A DNA stretch of 21,781 nucleotides, from positions 1 to 21,781 of the forward strand of contig JBDNHU010000167.1 in the NCBI GenBank assembly GCA_041688615.1, given 5' to 3'. The translations under genes were made by a program, and so were the position numbers. Under the pieces are notes generated by a model that saw only the letters and a program-made list of their open reading frames with translations, did not search any database and was not told the origin of the DNA. The stretch comes from M30B19 sp041688615 (lineage in GTDB: Bacteria; Planctomycetota; Planctomycetia; Pirellulales; Pirellulaceae). Positions 1-6,535 of this stretch are shown in pieces (within the stretch, counting starts at the first letter, position 1; each line of letters starts with the position of its first letter).

Positions 1-2285
1 CTTCGGCTTCCAACGGCGGAACTAACCCGCGGCAGTTCGGTTTGGGAACCCAAGTTTCGTCCATCGCCGCCAACCATTCCCAAGGTACGATCGAACTGAG
101 TTCAAATGCAACCGACATGGCGATCCAAGGAGATGGCATGTTTATTGTGGAAGGCAATGGTGGCGAAGCGTTTTACACGCGAACTGGCATTTTCAACGCG
201 AATGCCAATAACGAATTGATAGCCCCCGACGGAAATCGTCTCTTGGGTTACGGAGTAGACGCTGATTTTAACATCCAATCAGCCACCGGTCTAATTCCAC
301 TCAGGATACCACTTGGAACGACTACCGTGGCCCAGGCCACCACACAAGTCACTCTCGAAGGTTCGCTACCGCCCAATGGTCCCATTGCAACGGTCGCCGG
401 AGTACTTGAGTCGCAAGTTTTAGGTGACTCATCTATTCCTCAAGCTAATGCGACGGGTATGACCGTTAGCATCAGCATGGCACCAAAAGTCAACGCAACG
501 ACGATCGGTTCAAGTGATGGGGGCGGGTCACATGCTGAGGGAGTCGCGTACCAATACAAGTTTGTTTATGTTGATTCCGCTGGCACCGAAGGCACCGTGT
601 CTTCTCCGCTTTCGATTACGACGCCTGTTGGCAATGGCCTTGCTGATAACAGCATCGCGATTAATGCATTGCCCGCACCGATCACTGGCTACGATAATTT
701 GCGAGTGTATCGCACCGCGGCCGACGGTAGTGAATTCTTTCGCTTGACTGATCTTGGCAGCGGGGCAACAAGCTTCACGGACACAAATGCGATCGGCCTT
801 TCGACCGATGTATTGAATCAAGATGCGCTGAACGGTACGTACAACTATGTTGTGACGTTTTCCACCGCCGGCCAACCCGAGACTCGCCCCACTTCACCCA
901 TTGGGCCACTTTCGGTAGTTGATAGCCGCATTCAAATTCAGAACCTGCCAACGCCGCCAGTGCCTGGTGCTGATGACAACTTCCCTGCCTACGACACCGT
1001 CAATATCTATCGCACAACCAAAGACGATCCCAACACTTTCTATTTGGTCGGAACAGGCGTTCCCGGCGAAAACTTTACAGACAACTCCGACGACTCAACC
1101 ATCTCTGATTTGACCATCCCTGGAAACCGCGAGGCCAATCTTAACGGTCCAGCCGTCAATTCTGCTACTTTGTTAACCAATGTTGTGGTTCGCAATGGCA
1201 CGACTTACAAGAGCGTTTTCCCCGAAGGTACTCTCAATCTAGCACTTGCCAAAGGCGGTCGAACGGCAGATGCCCCTGATTTTGAAATTACTTCCACTAC
1301 GACATTGGCAGAGTTTACTGCATTTCTAGAAGCGGCTAACGGTATCGTTCGTTCAGTACCCGGCGGAGCAATTCCAAGCTCACTAAATCTTATCGCCGGA
1401 GAATCGGGGACACTGCCACCTGGAATCTCATTGGTTGACGGTAAAATTCGGATTGTATCCAATAATGGCGAAGCCAATTCAATCAATATTTCCAATGGCG
1501 GACTAAGAGTTACCACCGCAGGAAGCAATCAGTCAACGATATCCGGCTTGAGCTTTGGATCGGTGCAGGACGCGGTCGGCGTAGGAGCCGTGACTGATTT
1601 CGTGGCCTATGATTCACTCGGAATTACGATCACCGTTCGCGTCACTGCCGTCCTTGAATCACAGGATGGCGTTTCGACAAGATTTCGATGGTTCGCAGAA
1701 TCTTCAGACAATCAATCAATCAGTGGCTTCGGAACGAATGTGGGTACGGGATTAATCAGCATTGATGGCGAAGGGAATGTTCTAAGCGTAGACAATTCTA
1801 AAGTCAGTATTCAACGAGAGACGGGCCCCTCGTTAAGCCCGCTTGACTTTGACATTAACTTCAACATCCTCAGTGGTTTGGCGGCAGACGCAGCTTATTT
1901 GACGGCCGCACAACAAGACGGTGCAGGTCCAGGCACTCTAAGCAATTACTCAATCAACCGAGACGGAAGCATCACCGGCCTGTTCTCTAATGGAAGTTCG
2001 CGACCACTGGGGCAAATCGTCTTAGCTGTTTTCTCCAACCCGCAAGGTTTAATTCAACGCGGTCAGAATCTGTATTCTAACGGTGTTAATGCGGGTGCGT
2101 CGCTGCGTCAACCTGGCGTCAACGGAGGCGGTGAATTGATCTCAGGTGCGTTAGAACTGTCCAACACTGATATCGGTCGAAATCTGATCGACCTAAGCTT
2201 GGCGTCAACATTGTACCGGGGAAGTTCGCGAGTGATCACCACGACTCAAACGCTGCTGGACGAACTGTTGAACTTAAGGCGTTAA
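1..2285 (+). CDS. flgE: Flagellar hook protein FlgE, 5' partial
   Basis: FlgE builds the flexible hook joining the flagellar rod to the filament, and is secreted through the flagellar export gate. The frame is open from base 3, so the N-terminus lies outside the window; a TTG at 42 is not a credible start. The first visible residues, NPRQFGLGTQVSSI, then SQGTIELSSNATDMAIQGDG, match the conserved hook/rod region after the N-terminal helix. The C-terminus (LSNTDIGRNLIDLSLAS, then SRVITTTQTLLDELLNLRR) is the classic FlgE C-terminal helix. A FlaE/D2-like region (VTDFVAYDSLGITITVRV... QIVLAVFSNPQGL) precedes it. Between them, bases about 549-1130 encode two tandem FN3-like domains. About 760 visible residues make it far longer than the roughly 400 of E. 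coli FlgE. The family call is firm; the FN3-like label rests on pattern only. Confidence 0.93.
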   Translation, partial: SASNGGTNPRQFGLGTQVSSIAANHSQGTIELSSNATDMAIQGDGMFIVEGNGGEAFYTRTGIFNANANNELIAPDGNRLLGYGVDADFNIQSATGLIPLRIPLGTTTVAQATTQVTLEGSLPPNGPIATVAGVLESQVLGDSSIPQANATGMTVSISMAPKVNATTIGSSDGGGSHAEGVAYQYKFVYVDSAGTEGTVSSPLSITTPVGNGLADNSIAINALPAPITGYDNLRVYRTAADGSEFFRLTDLGSGATSFTDTNAIGLSTDVLNQDALNGTYNYVVTFSTAGQPETRPTSPIGPLSVVDSRIQIQNLPTPPVPGADDNFPAYDTVNIYRTTKDDPNTFYLVGTGVPGENFTDNSDDSTISDLTIPGNREANLNGPAVNSATLLTNVVVRNGTTYKSVFPEGTLNLALAKGGRTADAPDFEITSTTTLAEFTAFLEAANGIVRSVPGGAIPSSLNLIAGESGTLPPGISLVDGKIRIVSNNGEANSINISNGGLRVTTAGSNQSTISGLSFGSVQDAVGVGAVTDFVAYDSLGITITVRVTAVLESQDGVSTRFRWFAESSDNQSISGFGTNVGTGLISIDGEGNVLSVDNSKVSIQRETGPSLSPLDFDINFNILSGLAADAAYLTAAQQDGAGPGTLSNYSINRDGSITGLFSNGSSRPLGQIVLAVFSNPQGLIQRGQNLYSNGVNAGASLRQPGVNGGGELISGALELSNTDIGRNLIDLSLASTLYRGSSRVITTTQTLLDELLNLRR

Positions 2286-2319
2286 ACCAGCGTTGAATCA
2301 TCCTCAGTAGCGGCCAGTC

Positions 2320-2359
2320 GTCAATATTGACGCCATTGACGCCATTGACGACTGTCAAT
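2320..2359. repeat. Five-copy ATTGAC/GTCAAT cluster downstream of flgE
   Basis: The hexamer ATTGAC occurs at 2326-2331, 2335-2340 and 2344-2349, exactly 9 bases apart and separated by GCC. Its reverse complement GTCAAT stands at each end (2320-2325 and 2354-2359). The left pair sits inside a perfect 14-base palindrome, CGTCAATATTGACG (2319-2332). The right pair can form a 6-bp stem with loop GACT, followed by TTTATT. It could be a binding-site array for a regulator or part of a weak flgE terminator; the sequence alone does not decide. Confidence 0.7.
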
Positions 2360-2627
2360 TTATTCCGATTATGCCGATTCTGCCTACATTTTTTCGGCTT
2401 AACCGACCGATAAGAAGTGGCAGTGGGTAGGGGACGCTGGTCAATCGCAAGGGACTGGGAATCAGTCGCCAGCTTACCCGAAACGGCCGACCAAAGTCGC
2501 GTCAGGATCATTGCACGTGTTACGCCCCACGGCCTGTCAATGCGACGGATCATACTCTGCAGCGGGACAGACTAAGGTCCTCTAAGTCAGTCCACCGATG
2601 GGCAACTCTTGTTAGACAACCGTAATT

Positions 2628-2633
2628 GGGAGG
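2628..2633 (+). promoter_or_regulatory. Ribosome-binding site deciding the flbD start
   Basis: GGGAGG lies 8 bases upstream of the ATG at 2642, ideal Shine-Dalgarno spacing. It favours this start over the in-frame TTG at 2609, which lies upstream of the site. Confidence 0.8.
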
Positions 2634-2641
2634 TTGGCGAC

Positions 2642-2869
2642 ATGATCCGTTTGACGAAACTGGACGGAACTCCAATAGTTCTGAATGCGGACTTGATTCG
2701 CTACGTTGAAGAATTGCCTGACACCTATGTGACCTTAACCAGTGGCGATCGAATGATCGTTCTCGAGAAGATGGACACGGTTATGGACCGAGCCATCGTT
2801 TACCAACAGCAAAAGTCACTCGTTCCTGCGGTGGGTCAGATTTCCAATTCAAACCAAATTTCGGACTGA
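2642..2869 (+). CDS. flbD: FlbD family flagellar protein
   Basis: This small protein of 75 residues belongs to the FlbD family, usually found between flgE and motA in flagellar clusters of many bacteria; its exact role is not well established. It begins MIRLTKLDGTPIVLNADLI, followed by EELPDTYVTLTSGDRMIVLE, which matches the family pattern of an N-terminal beta-rich core (M-I-x-L-T-x-L-x-G, L-N-x-D-L-I, P-D-T-x-x-T-L). The start at 2642 is chosen because the family begins with this Met-Ile and a GGGAGG site precedes it; starting at TTG 2609 would add 11 residues. The C-terminal 20 residues are polar and probably disordered. It is a different protein from the Caulobacter regulator also called FlbD. 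Confidence 0.88.
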   Translation: MIRLTKLDGTPIVLNADLIRYVEELPDTYVTLTSGDRMIVLEKMDTVMDRAIVYQQQKSLVPAVGQISNSNQISD

Positions 2870-2923
2870 TTTCCTCAGACCATTTATTCAGCATCAGTAA
2901 CTGCTGCACACAGGTGCTTTAAG

Positions 2924-3694
2924 ATGGATATTGCAACCCTAATTGGCCTGATCACCGTCGCTGGACTGCTCACTGCATCCATCTTGATGGGTGGCGGTAC
3001 CTTCAAAAGCTTCGTTGATATTCCATCTGGCATGGTGGTCATCGGAGGCGCGACCGCAGCGGCACTGATCGCCTACCCGCTAAAGGATTTTCTTAGCGTC
3101 TTTATGGTCGTGCTCAAGGTGTTCTTGAACAAGGCTGAAAACTTGCCCAAGATCATCGACCAAATTGTAATGTTGGGCGAAATTGCCAGAAAAGATGGAC
3201 TACTGGCTTTGGAATCAAAGACCGGCGAGATCGATCACCCGCTCATCAAACTGGGGATACAAATGGCGGTTGATGGTTCGCCACCTGAAGTCATCGAAGA
3301 TATCTTGCGAACCGAAGTCGAATCGGTCGCAGCCAGGCACTCGCTGGGAAAAGGCCTGATGGATACGTTGGGACGCTATGCTCCGGCGTACGGAATGATT
3401 GGAACCCTAATGGGTTTGATCATGATGCTTTCGAACATGTCCGATCCGTCCAGCATTGGTGCAGGTATGGCCGTGGCTTTGATCACAACGCTATACGGTG
3501 CAATCATTTCCAATGCAATTTTTCTTCCCTTTGCCGACAAATTGGGCACAATTAACAAGAAAGAATTGACCGCCATGGAGATCATCATCCGTGGAATCAT
3601 GGCAATCCAATCCGGCGAAAACCCACGCGTTATTCGTCAAAAGCTAAGCACCTTCCTTGCTCCCAAAGCTAGGCCAAAAGAAGAGGCAGCTTAG
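2924..3694 (+). CDS. motA: Flagellar motor stator protein MotA
   Basis: MotA is the inner-membrane stator subunit that, with MotB, conducts ions and applies torque to the rotor. At 256 residues it is a normal MotA/PomA length. Four membrane segments are visible at roughly residues 3-22, 34-54, 150-170 and 180-202. The cytoplasmic loop carries the charged residues Arg89 and Glu97 (ARKDGLLALE), in the place of E. coli Arg90 and Glu98. The motif GRYAPAYGMIGTLMGLIMML contains the conserved Pro154. The short FVDIPS segment after the first membrane segment resembles sodium-type PomA proteins, so the coupling ion may be sodium, but this is only a hint. A modest AGGTG site stands 7 bases before the ATG. 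motB follows after 3 bases, so the two are almost certainly co-transcribed. Confidence 0.96.
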   Translation: MDIATLIGLITVAGLLTASILMGGGTFKSFVDIPSGMVVIGGATAAALIAYPLKDFLSVFMVVLKVFLNKAENLPKIIDQIVMLGEIARKDGLLALESKTGEIDHPLIKLGIQMAVDGSPPEVIEDILRTEVESVAARHSLGKGLMDTLGRYAPAYGMIGTLMGLIMMLSNMSDPSSIGAGMAVALITTLYGAIISNAIFLPFADKLGTINKKELTAMEIIIRGIMAIQSGENPRVIRQKLSTFLAPKARPKEEAA

Positions 3695-3697
3695 ACT

Positions 3698-4459
3698 ATG
3701 GCCATTGAAGAAGAAGCACCGCCAGGCGTGCCTGAATGGGTTGTTACATTCGGCGACATGATGTCACTGTTACTTACGTTCTTTATCATGCTTGTTTCAT
3801 TAAGTGAAATGAAGCAAGAAGAAAAGTACCAAGCGCTGGTCGAATCCATTCGAAAGCAACTGGGACATGCTTCCAGCATGGACAGCATGGTACCTGGCCC
3901 GGTTAAACCCAGAAACTCTATCGTTCAACAAGTTGCCAACCTCGCCAGAGCCAAACGTAAAGACCTGATGAAAGGTGGCGAGAAAGTCGAGGCTCCGACA
4001 GGCGAAAACCGCTTGGTCCAAATAATTCGTCCAGGGAACCAAACCGCAATTGGCACGACGGTCTTCTTTGCCGATGATGCGTTTACGTTAACCGACGCCG
4101 AAAAACAAAAGCTGAACGAATTGGCAGTCAAGATTATTGGTAAACCTCAGAAAATCGAATTGCGCGGCCATACCTCACGTCGACCAACGCCTGCGGACGC
4201 CCCGTTCAAGGATCAATATGATCTGTCGTTTTTTCGCTGCCGCACGGTTCGTGATTTCCTGGTCGATGAATTAAAGATCCAACCCGAACGAATTCGGATG
4301 GCCGTGTCAGGTCCTCACGAACCGCTGCACATTGGTGTCGATCCAGAACTGCTAAAGCTGAATCCACGCGTGGATGTATTCATGTTAGATGAAGTTTCTG
4401 CAAATCTTGAAGGTTCCGATGGTGAACGCAGTCAACGACTGATTCAAGTTCCGAATTAG
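3698..4459 (+). CDS. motB: Flagellar motor stator protein MotB
   Basis: MotB pairs with MotA and anchors the stator to peptidoglycan. The 253-residue protein begins with an acidic cytoplasmic tail. A single membrane helix (residues about 14-37) follows, containing EWVVTFGDMMSLLLTFF; Asp20 is the expected ion-binding aspartate (Asp32 in E. coli). The C-terminal half (about 105-230) is an OmpA-like peptidoglycan-binding domain with RGHTSRRP (156-163), DLSFFRCRTVRDFL (175-188) and NPRVDVF (222-228). Between them a basic, flexible segment probably acts as the plug and linker. The start lies 3 bases after the motA stop, and an AAGAGG site within the motA end can serve as the ribosome-binding site. 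Confidence 0.96.
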   Translation: MAIEEEAPPGVPEWVVTFGDMMSLLLTFFIMLVSLSEMKQEEKYQALVESIRKQLGHASSMDSMVPGPVKPRNSIVQQVANLARAKRKDLMKGGEKVEAPTGENRLVQIIRPGNQTAIGTTVFFADDAFTLTDAEKQKLNELAVKIIGKPQKIELRGHTSRRPTPADAPFKDQYDLSFFRCRTVRDFLVDELKIQPERIRMAVSGPHEPLHIGVDPELLKLNPRVDVFMLDEVSANLEGSDGERSQRLIQVPN

Positions 4460-4594
4460 GTCTTTCACTGTCACAAGTAAACACCAATGATTCCATCTGA
4501 TTTGGCTTCTGCAGACTTAGTTCGAAGATCAAAAGTCTAGACATTCCCCCAAGCTTACCTTTTGGCCAAAACTGACGTTATCAGCGGCCTGGAA

Positions 4595-4606
4595 CGGTGC
4601 GCACCG
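4595..4606. repeat. Perfect 12-base palindrome
   Basis: CGGTGCGCACCG is a perfect inverted repeat with no spacer, a shape typical of a dimeric regulator site, though no binding protein can be named from the sequence. It lies about 250 bases upstream of fliL. Confidence 0.45.
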
Positions 4607-4737
4607 ATACCTGTCTGCCAGGTAACTGGGATGCCAAACCCAAGAATAGCGAGTTATACCAAGAGTGTCGGCAGCAAATTTTGAGCTAGATATTCGTTGC
4701 AACCGGCACAATCGCAATGGATCAGCGGCGGTATTTC

Positions 4738-4757
4738 TGGGTTCATGCTTGAACCCA
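4738..4757. repeat. 8-bp stem hairpin upstream of fliL
   Basis: TGGGTTCA (4738-4745) pairs perfectly with TGAACCCA (4750-4757) around the tetraloop TGCT. No T-run follows on either strand, so it is not a standard rho-independent terminator. It may be an RNA processing or stabilising structure or an operator. Confidence 0.5.
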
Positions 4758-4851
4758 TCACATTGAATAATTTGAAACCTATGTTGTTCTAAGCGAACCG
4801 ATCCATGATGCCTTAGCGTCATAGAACTTTAATCTTGGGAGCAACTCCAAT

Positions 4852-5406
4852 ATGCCGGCCGAAAACGAAAACAAAACAGCACCTGCCCCCACAACTGGCC
4901 CTAGCATGATGGGCAAGATTGTCATGGGAATGGTCGTTAGCGTTGTTGTGCTGATCGAATCCTTCGTCGCATACATGATGCTACCTAATCCAGATGCTAT
5001 CGCTTCCAAAGTTCGCGAAGAAGTCAAAAACGCAATCGACAAGGACACTAAGGACGATATCGTTGATGTCGCCAAGGAAGATGCGGAGTGCACCGAAGTC
5101 GAATTGGGCGTCTTTAGTTTGGGCGTGCACCAGCCTAATTCCAACACGACGCTGAATATTACTTGCACGGTGATGGGCACAATTGCCAAGACCGACAAAG
5201 CAGAATTTGACACGCTGCTAGCCAATAATTCAAATCGACTGCGGGAACGAATCATTATTGAATTCCGCACGGCGAACGTAACCGAATTGACCGCGGCCAA
5301 CCTAGGCTTGATCAAGCAACGAATTAAAGAAAAAAGCAACACACTTTTGGGGAAACCGATCATTAAGACCATCATGTTCCCTGATTACAACTATTACCAG
5401 CAATAA
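4852..5406 (+). CDS. fliL: FliL-like flagellar basal body-associated protein
   Basis: FliL is a single-pass membrane protein that surrounds the stator near the basal body and supports stator function. This 184-residue protein has a Pro/Thr-rich cytoplasmic start, one membrane helix at about residues 21-43 (KIVMGMVVSVVVLIESFVAY) and a periplasmic domain. In that domain, LRERIIIEFRTANVTELT, LIKQRIKEKSN and the end IIKTIMFPDYNYYQQ follow the usual FliL layout (a helix, then a final strand carrying an F-x-D-like end). The sequence is diverged, so the assignment leans partly on position after motB and before fliN. GGGAG stands 10 bases before the ATG. Two cysteines (in DAECTEV and LNITCTV) lie in the periplasmic domain and could form a disulfide. 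Confidence 0.8.
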   Translation: MPAENENKTAPAPTTGPSMMGKIVMGMVVSVVVLIESFVAYMMLPNPDAIASKVREEVKNAIDKDTKDDIVDVAKEDAECTEVELGVFSLGVHQPNSNTTLNITCTVMGTIAKTDKAEFDTLLANNSNRLRERIIIEFRTANVTELTAANLGLIKQRIKEKSNTLLGKPIIKTIMFPDYNYYQQ

Positions 5407-5565
5407 GACCAGTTTCTACTTTTGACACAGGATTCAATTCGCCGATGTCTACTAGGGAAGCAATCTGCAGTAGGAACTTGGGTGATTTAGGTTCTCAGAC
5501 TTTGGCCTGTCAGTAGACCGAAATATTTGGAATACTGTAAGGGCGAAGAATTCTAGACGGCCCAT

Positions 5566-5616
5566 ACCTTCAACGATTGAAGGTGGACGCGGTGTGCTAA
5601 GCCTTACCTTAAGGCT
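5566..5616. repeat. Pair of adjacent hairpins between fliL and fliN
   Basis: ACCTTCAA (5566-5573) and TTGAAGGT (5577-5584) form a perfect 8-bp stem with loop CGA. Sixteen bases later AGCCTTA (5600-5606) and TAAGGCT (5610-5616) form a perfect 7-bp stem with loop CCT. Neither is followed by a T-run. They lie 44 bases upstream of the fliN start, in the 253-base gap where many flagellar operons have fliM. Possible roles are RNA stability or translation control of fliN, or protein binding. Confidence 0.6.
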
Positions 5617-5645
5617 GTCACATCAGTAGCATAAAGCCAAGTATC

Positions 5646-5651
5646 TAAGGA
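5646..5651 (+). promoter_or_regulatory. Ribosome-binding site for fliN (GTG start)
   Basis: TAAGGA stands 8 bases before the GTG at 5660 and supports this non-ATG start. Confidence 0.7.
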
Positions 5652-5659
5652 CGGATCTG

Positions 5660-6535
5660 GTGAGCGACGAACAACTCGACCAAGGCGAGATTGAGCGTTT
5701 GCTCAATGGAGGCGCCAGCAAGCCTCCGCAATCTACTAACCAATCGCCGCCTGGCGATTCGGAAACCGTCGATCAAGCAGCCATCCAGGCTCTAATGGCG
5801 GGCGTAACGGGTAAAACTTTAGGGAAGCAGTCAGTGGACGATGCTCCTTTACAACAAGGCGAAATCGAAGCCCTAATGGCGGGTGCGGGAAGTCAACCCA
5901 CAACACCTGAGCCAGATTCGTATCGGGATGCGCCTCTGGGTCAAGACGAAATTGAAGCCTTGCTTGCAGGCGGCACGAAAAGCCCGGCCGTTGCCCCAAA
6001 AAAACAACAACAACCAGCTGCAAACTCTCAAACCGCTGCTCCATCCATTGGGCGAAAAGCAGGGACTGCGACTCGCGGCTCCAATTCCGCATTCCCCCAA
6101 TCGTCCTTGCGCGAAAAAGGGGGCAATCATGGCTTGACACCGCCACCCATTTCGCTGGGAAGCGATATCAACGTCCTGCTAGAACAGGCAGAGCAAGCCA
6201 TACGGTCGATCAACGAACCGATTCCTGTCAATTCCGATGCAAGACCGTTTCAATTAGCAGATTTTTCAGGTTCGACTCCCAATCACGATCGCACTTCTCT
6301 GGATCTTCTACGCGACGTTGAACTGGAACTAAAAATCGAACTTGGCCGAACCCGTATGCACCTTGACGAAATGATGAAGCTAAAAAGTGGTTCGGTAGTA
6401 TCGCTGGATAAACTGGCGGGTGACCCTGTGGATATCTACGTCAATGGCCGCATGATTGCCAGGGGCGAAGTGCTGGTATTCAACGATAACTTTTGTGTCC
6501 GCGTTGCGGAACTGATCTCCGGCGACGACGTATAG
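5660..6535 (+). CDS. fliN: FliN-type motor switch protein with four CheY-binding-like motifs
   Basis: FliN is part of the rotor C-ring that sets rotation direction and docks export substrates. The C-terminal SpoA (FliN) domain is clear at residues 215-289: LLRDVELELKIELGRTRM, then GSVVSLDKLAGDPVDIYVNG, then RGEVLVFNDNFCVRVAELI. Most of the remaining 214 residues are unlike classic FliN (about 130 residues in E. coli). Four copies of a FliM/FliY N-terminal motif occur at residues 6-18 (LDQGEIERLLNGG), 37-49 (VDQAAIQALMAGV), 64-76 (LQQGEIEALMAGA) and 93-105 (LGQDEIEALLAGG), 27-31 residues apart. In FliM the equivalent single motif binds CheY-P. A degenerate fifth copy may be LGSDINVLLEQ (166-176). 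The linkers are Pro/Gln/Ser-rich. There is no CheC-like middle domain, so it is neither FliM nor a full FliY. A GTG start with TAAGGA is well placed. Whether fliM lies elsewhere is unknown. Confidence 0.9.
   Translation: MSDEQLDQGEIERLLNGGASKPPQSTNQSPPGDSETVDQAAIQALMAGVTGKTLGKQSVDDAPLQQGEIEALMAGAGSQPTTPEPDSYRDAPLGQDEIEALLAGGTKSPAVAPKKQQQPAANSQTAAPSIGRKAGTATRGSNSAFPQSSLREKGGNHGLTPPPISLGSDINVLLEQAEQAIRSINEPIPVNSDARPFQLADFSGSTPNHDRTSLDLLRDVELELKIELGRTRMHLDEMMKLKSGSVVSLDKLAGDPVDIYVNGRMIARGEVLVFNDNFCVRVAELISGDDV

Larger units (their letters stand above)
2286..2641. other. 356-base gap between flgE and flbD
   Basis: No convincing gene lies here. The gap holds the ATTGAC/GTCAAT repeat cluster described separately and the flbD ribosome-binding site at its end. 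A reading frame on the minus strand (2236-2553) overlaps the flgE 3' end and has no recognisable product. No strong sigma-54 or sigma-28 promoter could be identified by eye. Confidence 0.6.
4460..4851. other. 392-base gap between motB and fliL
   Basis: No recognisable gene. It contains the 12-base palindrome at 4595-4606, a 5-bp stem at 4609-4623 (ACCTG/CAGGT) and the hairpin at 4738-4757. A GGGAG ribosome-binding site for fliL is at 4837-4841. The long minus-strand frame at 4529-4822 has an unlikely composition (rich in His, Cys, Trp, Arg) and was not called. Confidence 0.6.

Noticed and set aside
42..44. TTG as the start of the hook protein
   Set aside because: The frame is open to the window edge and the residues just upstream already match the conserved hook motif, so the gene begins outside the window.
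2313..2325. 13-base match between 2312-2324 and the region near 13540 (GGCCAGTCGTCAA)
   Set aside because: A few matches of this length are expected by chance in a window of this size, and the flanks do not agree.
2387..2413. Sigma-28-like promoter (ACCGATAA at 2406-2413)
   Set aside because: The -10-like octamer matches well, but the -35 position at the right spacing matches only about half the consensus, so it is not called.
2236..2553. Minus-strand frame of 105 codons after flgE
   Set aside because: It overlaps the flgE end, includes the ATTGAC repeat array and has no recognisable product.
4529..4822. Minus-strand frame of 97 codons between motB and fliL
   Set aside because: Unusual composition rich in His, Arg, Trp and Cys, no ribosome-binding site and no family; it also runs through a palindrome and a hairpin.
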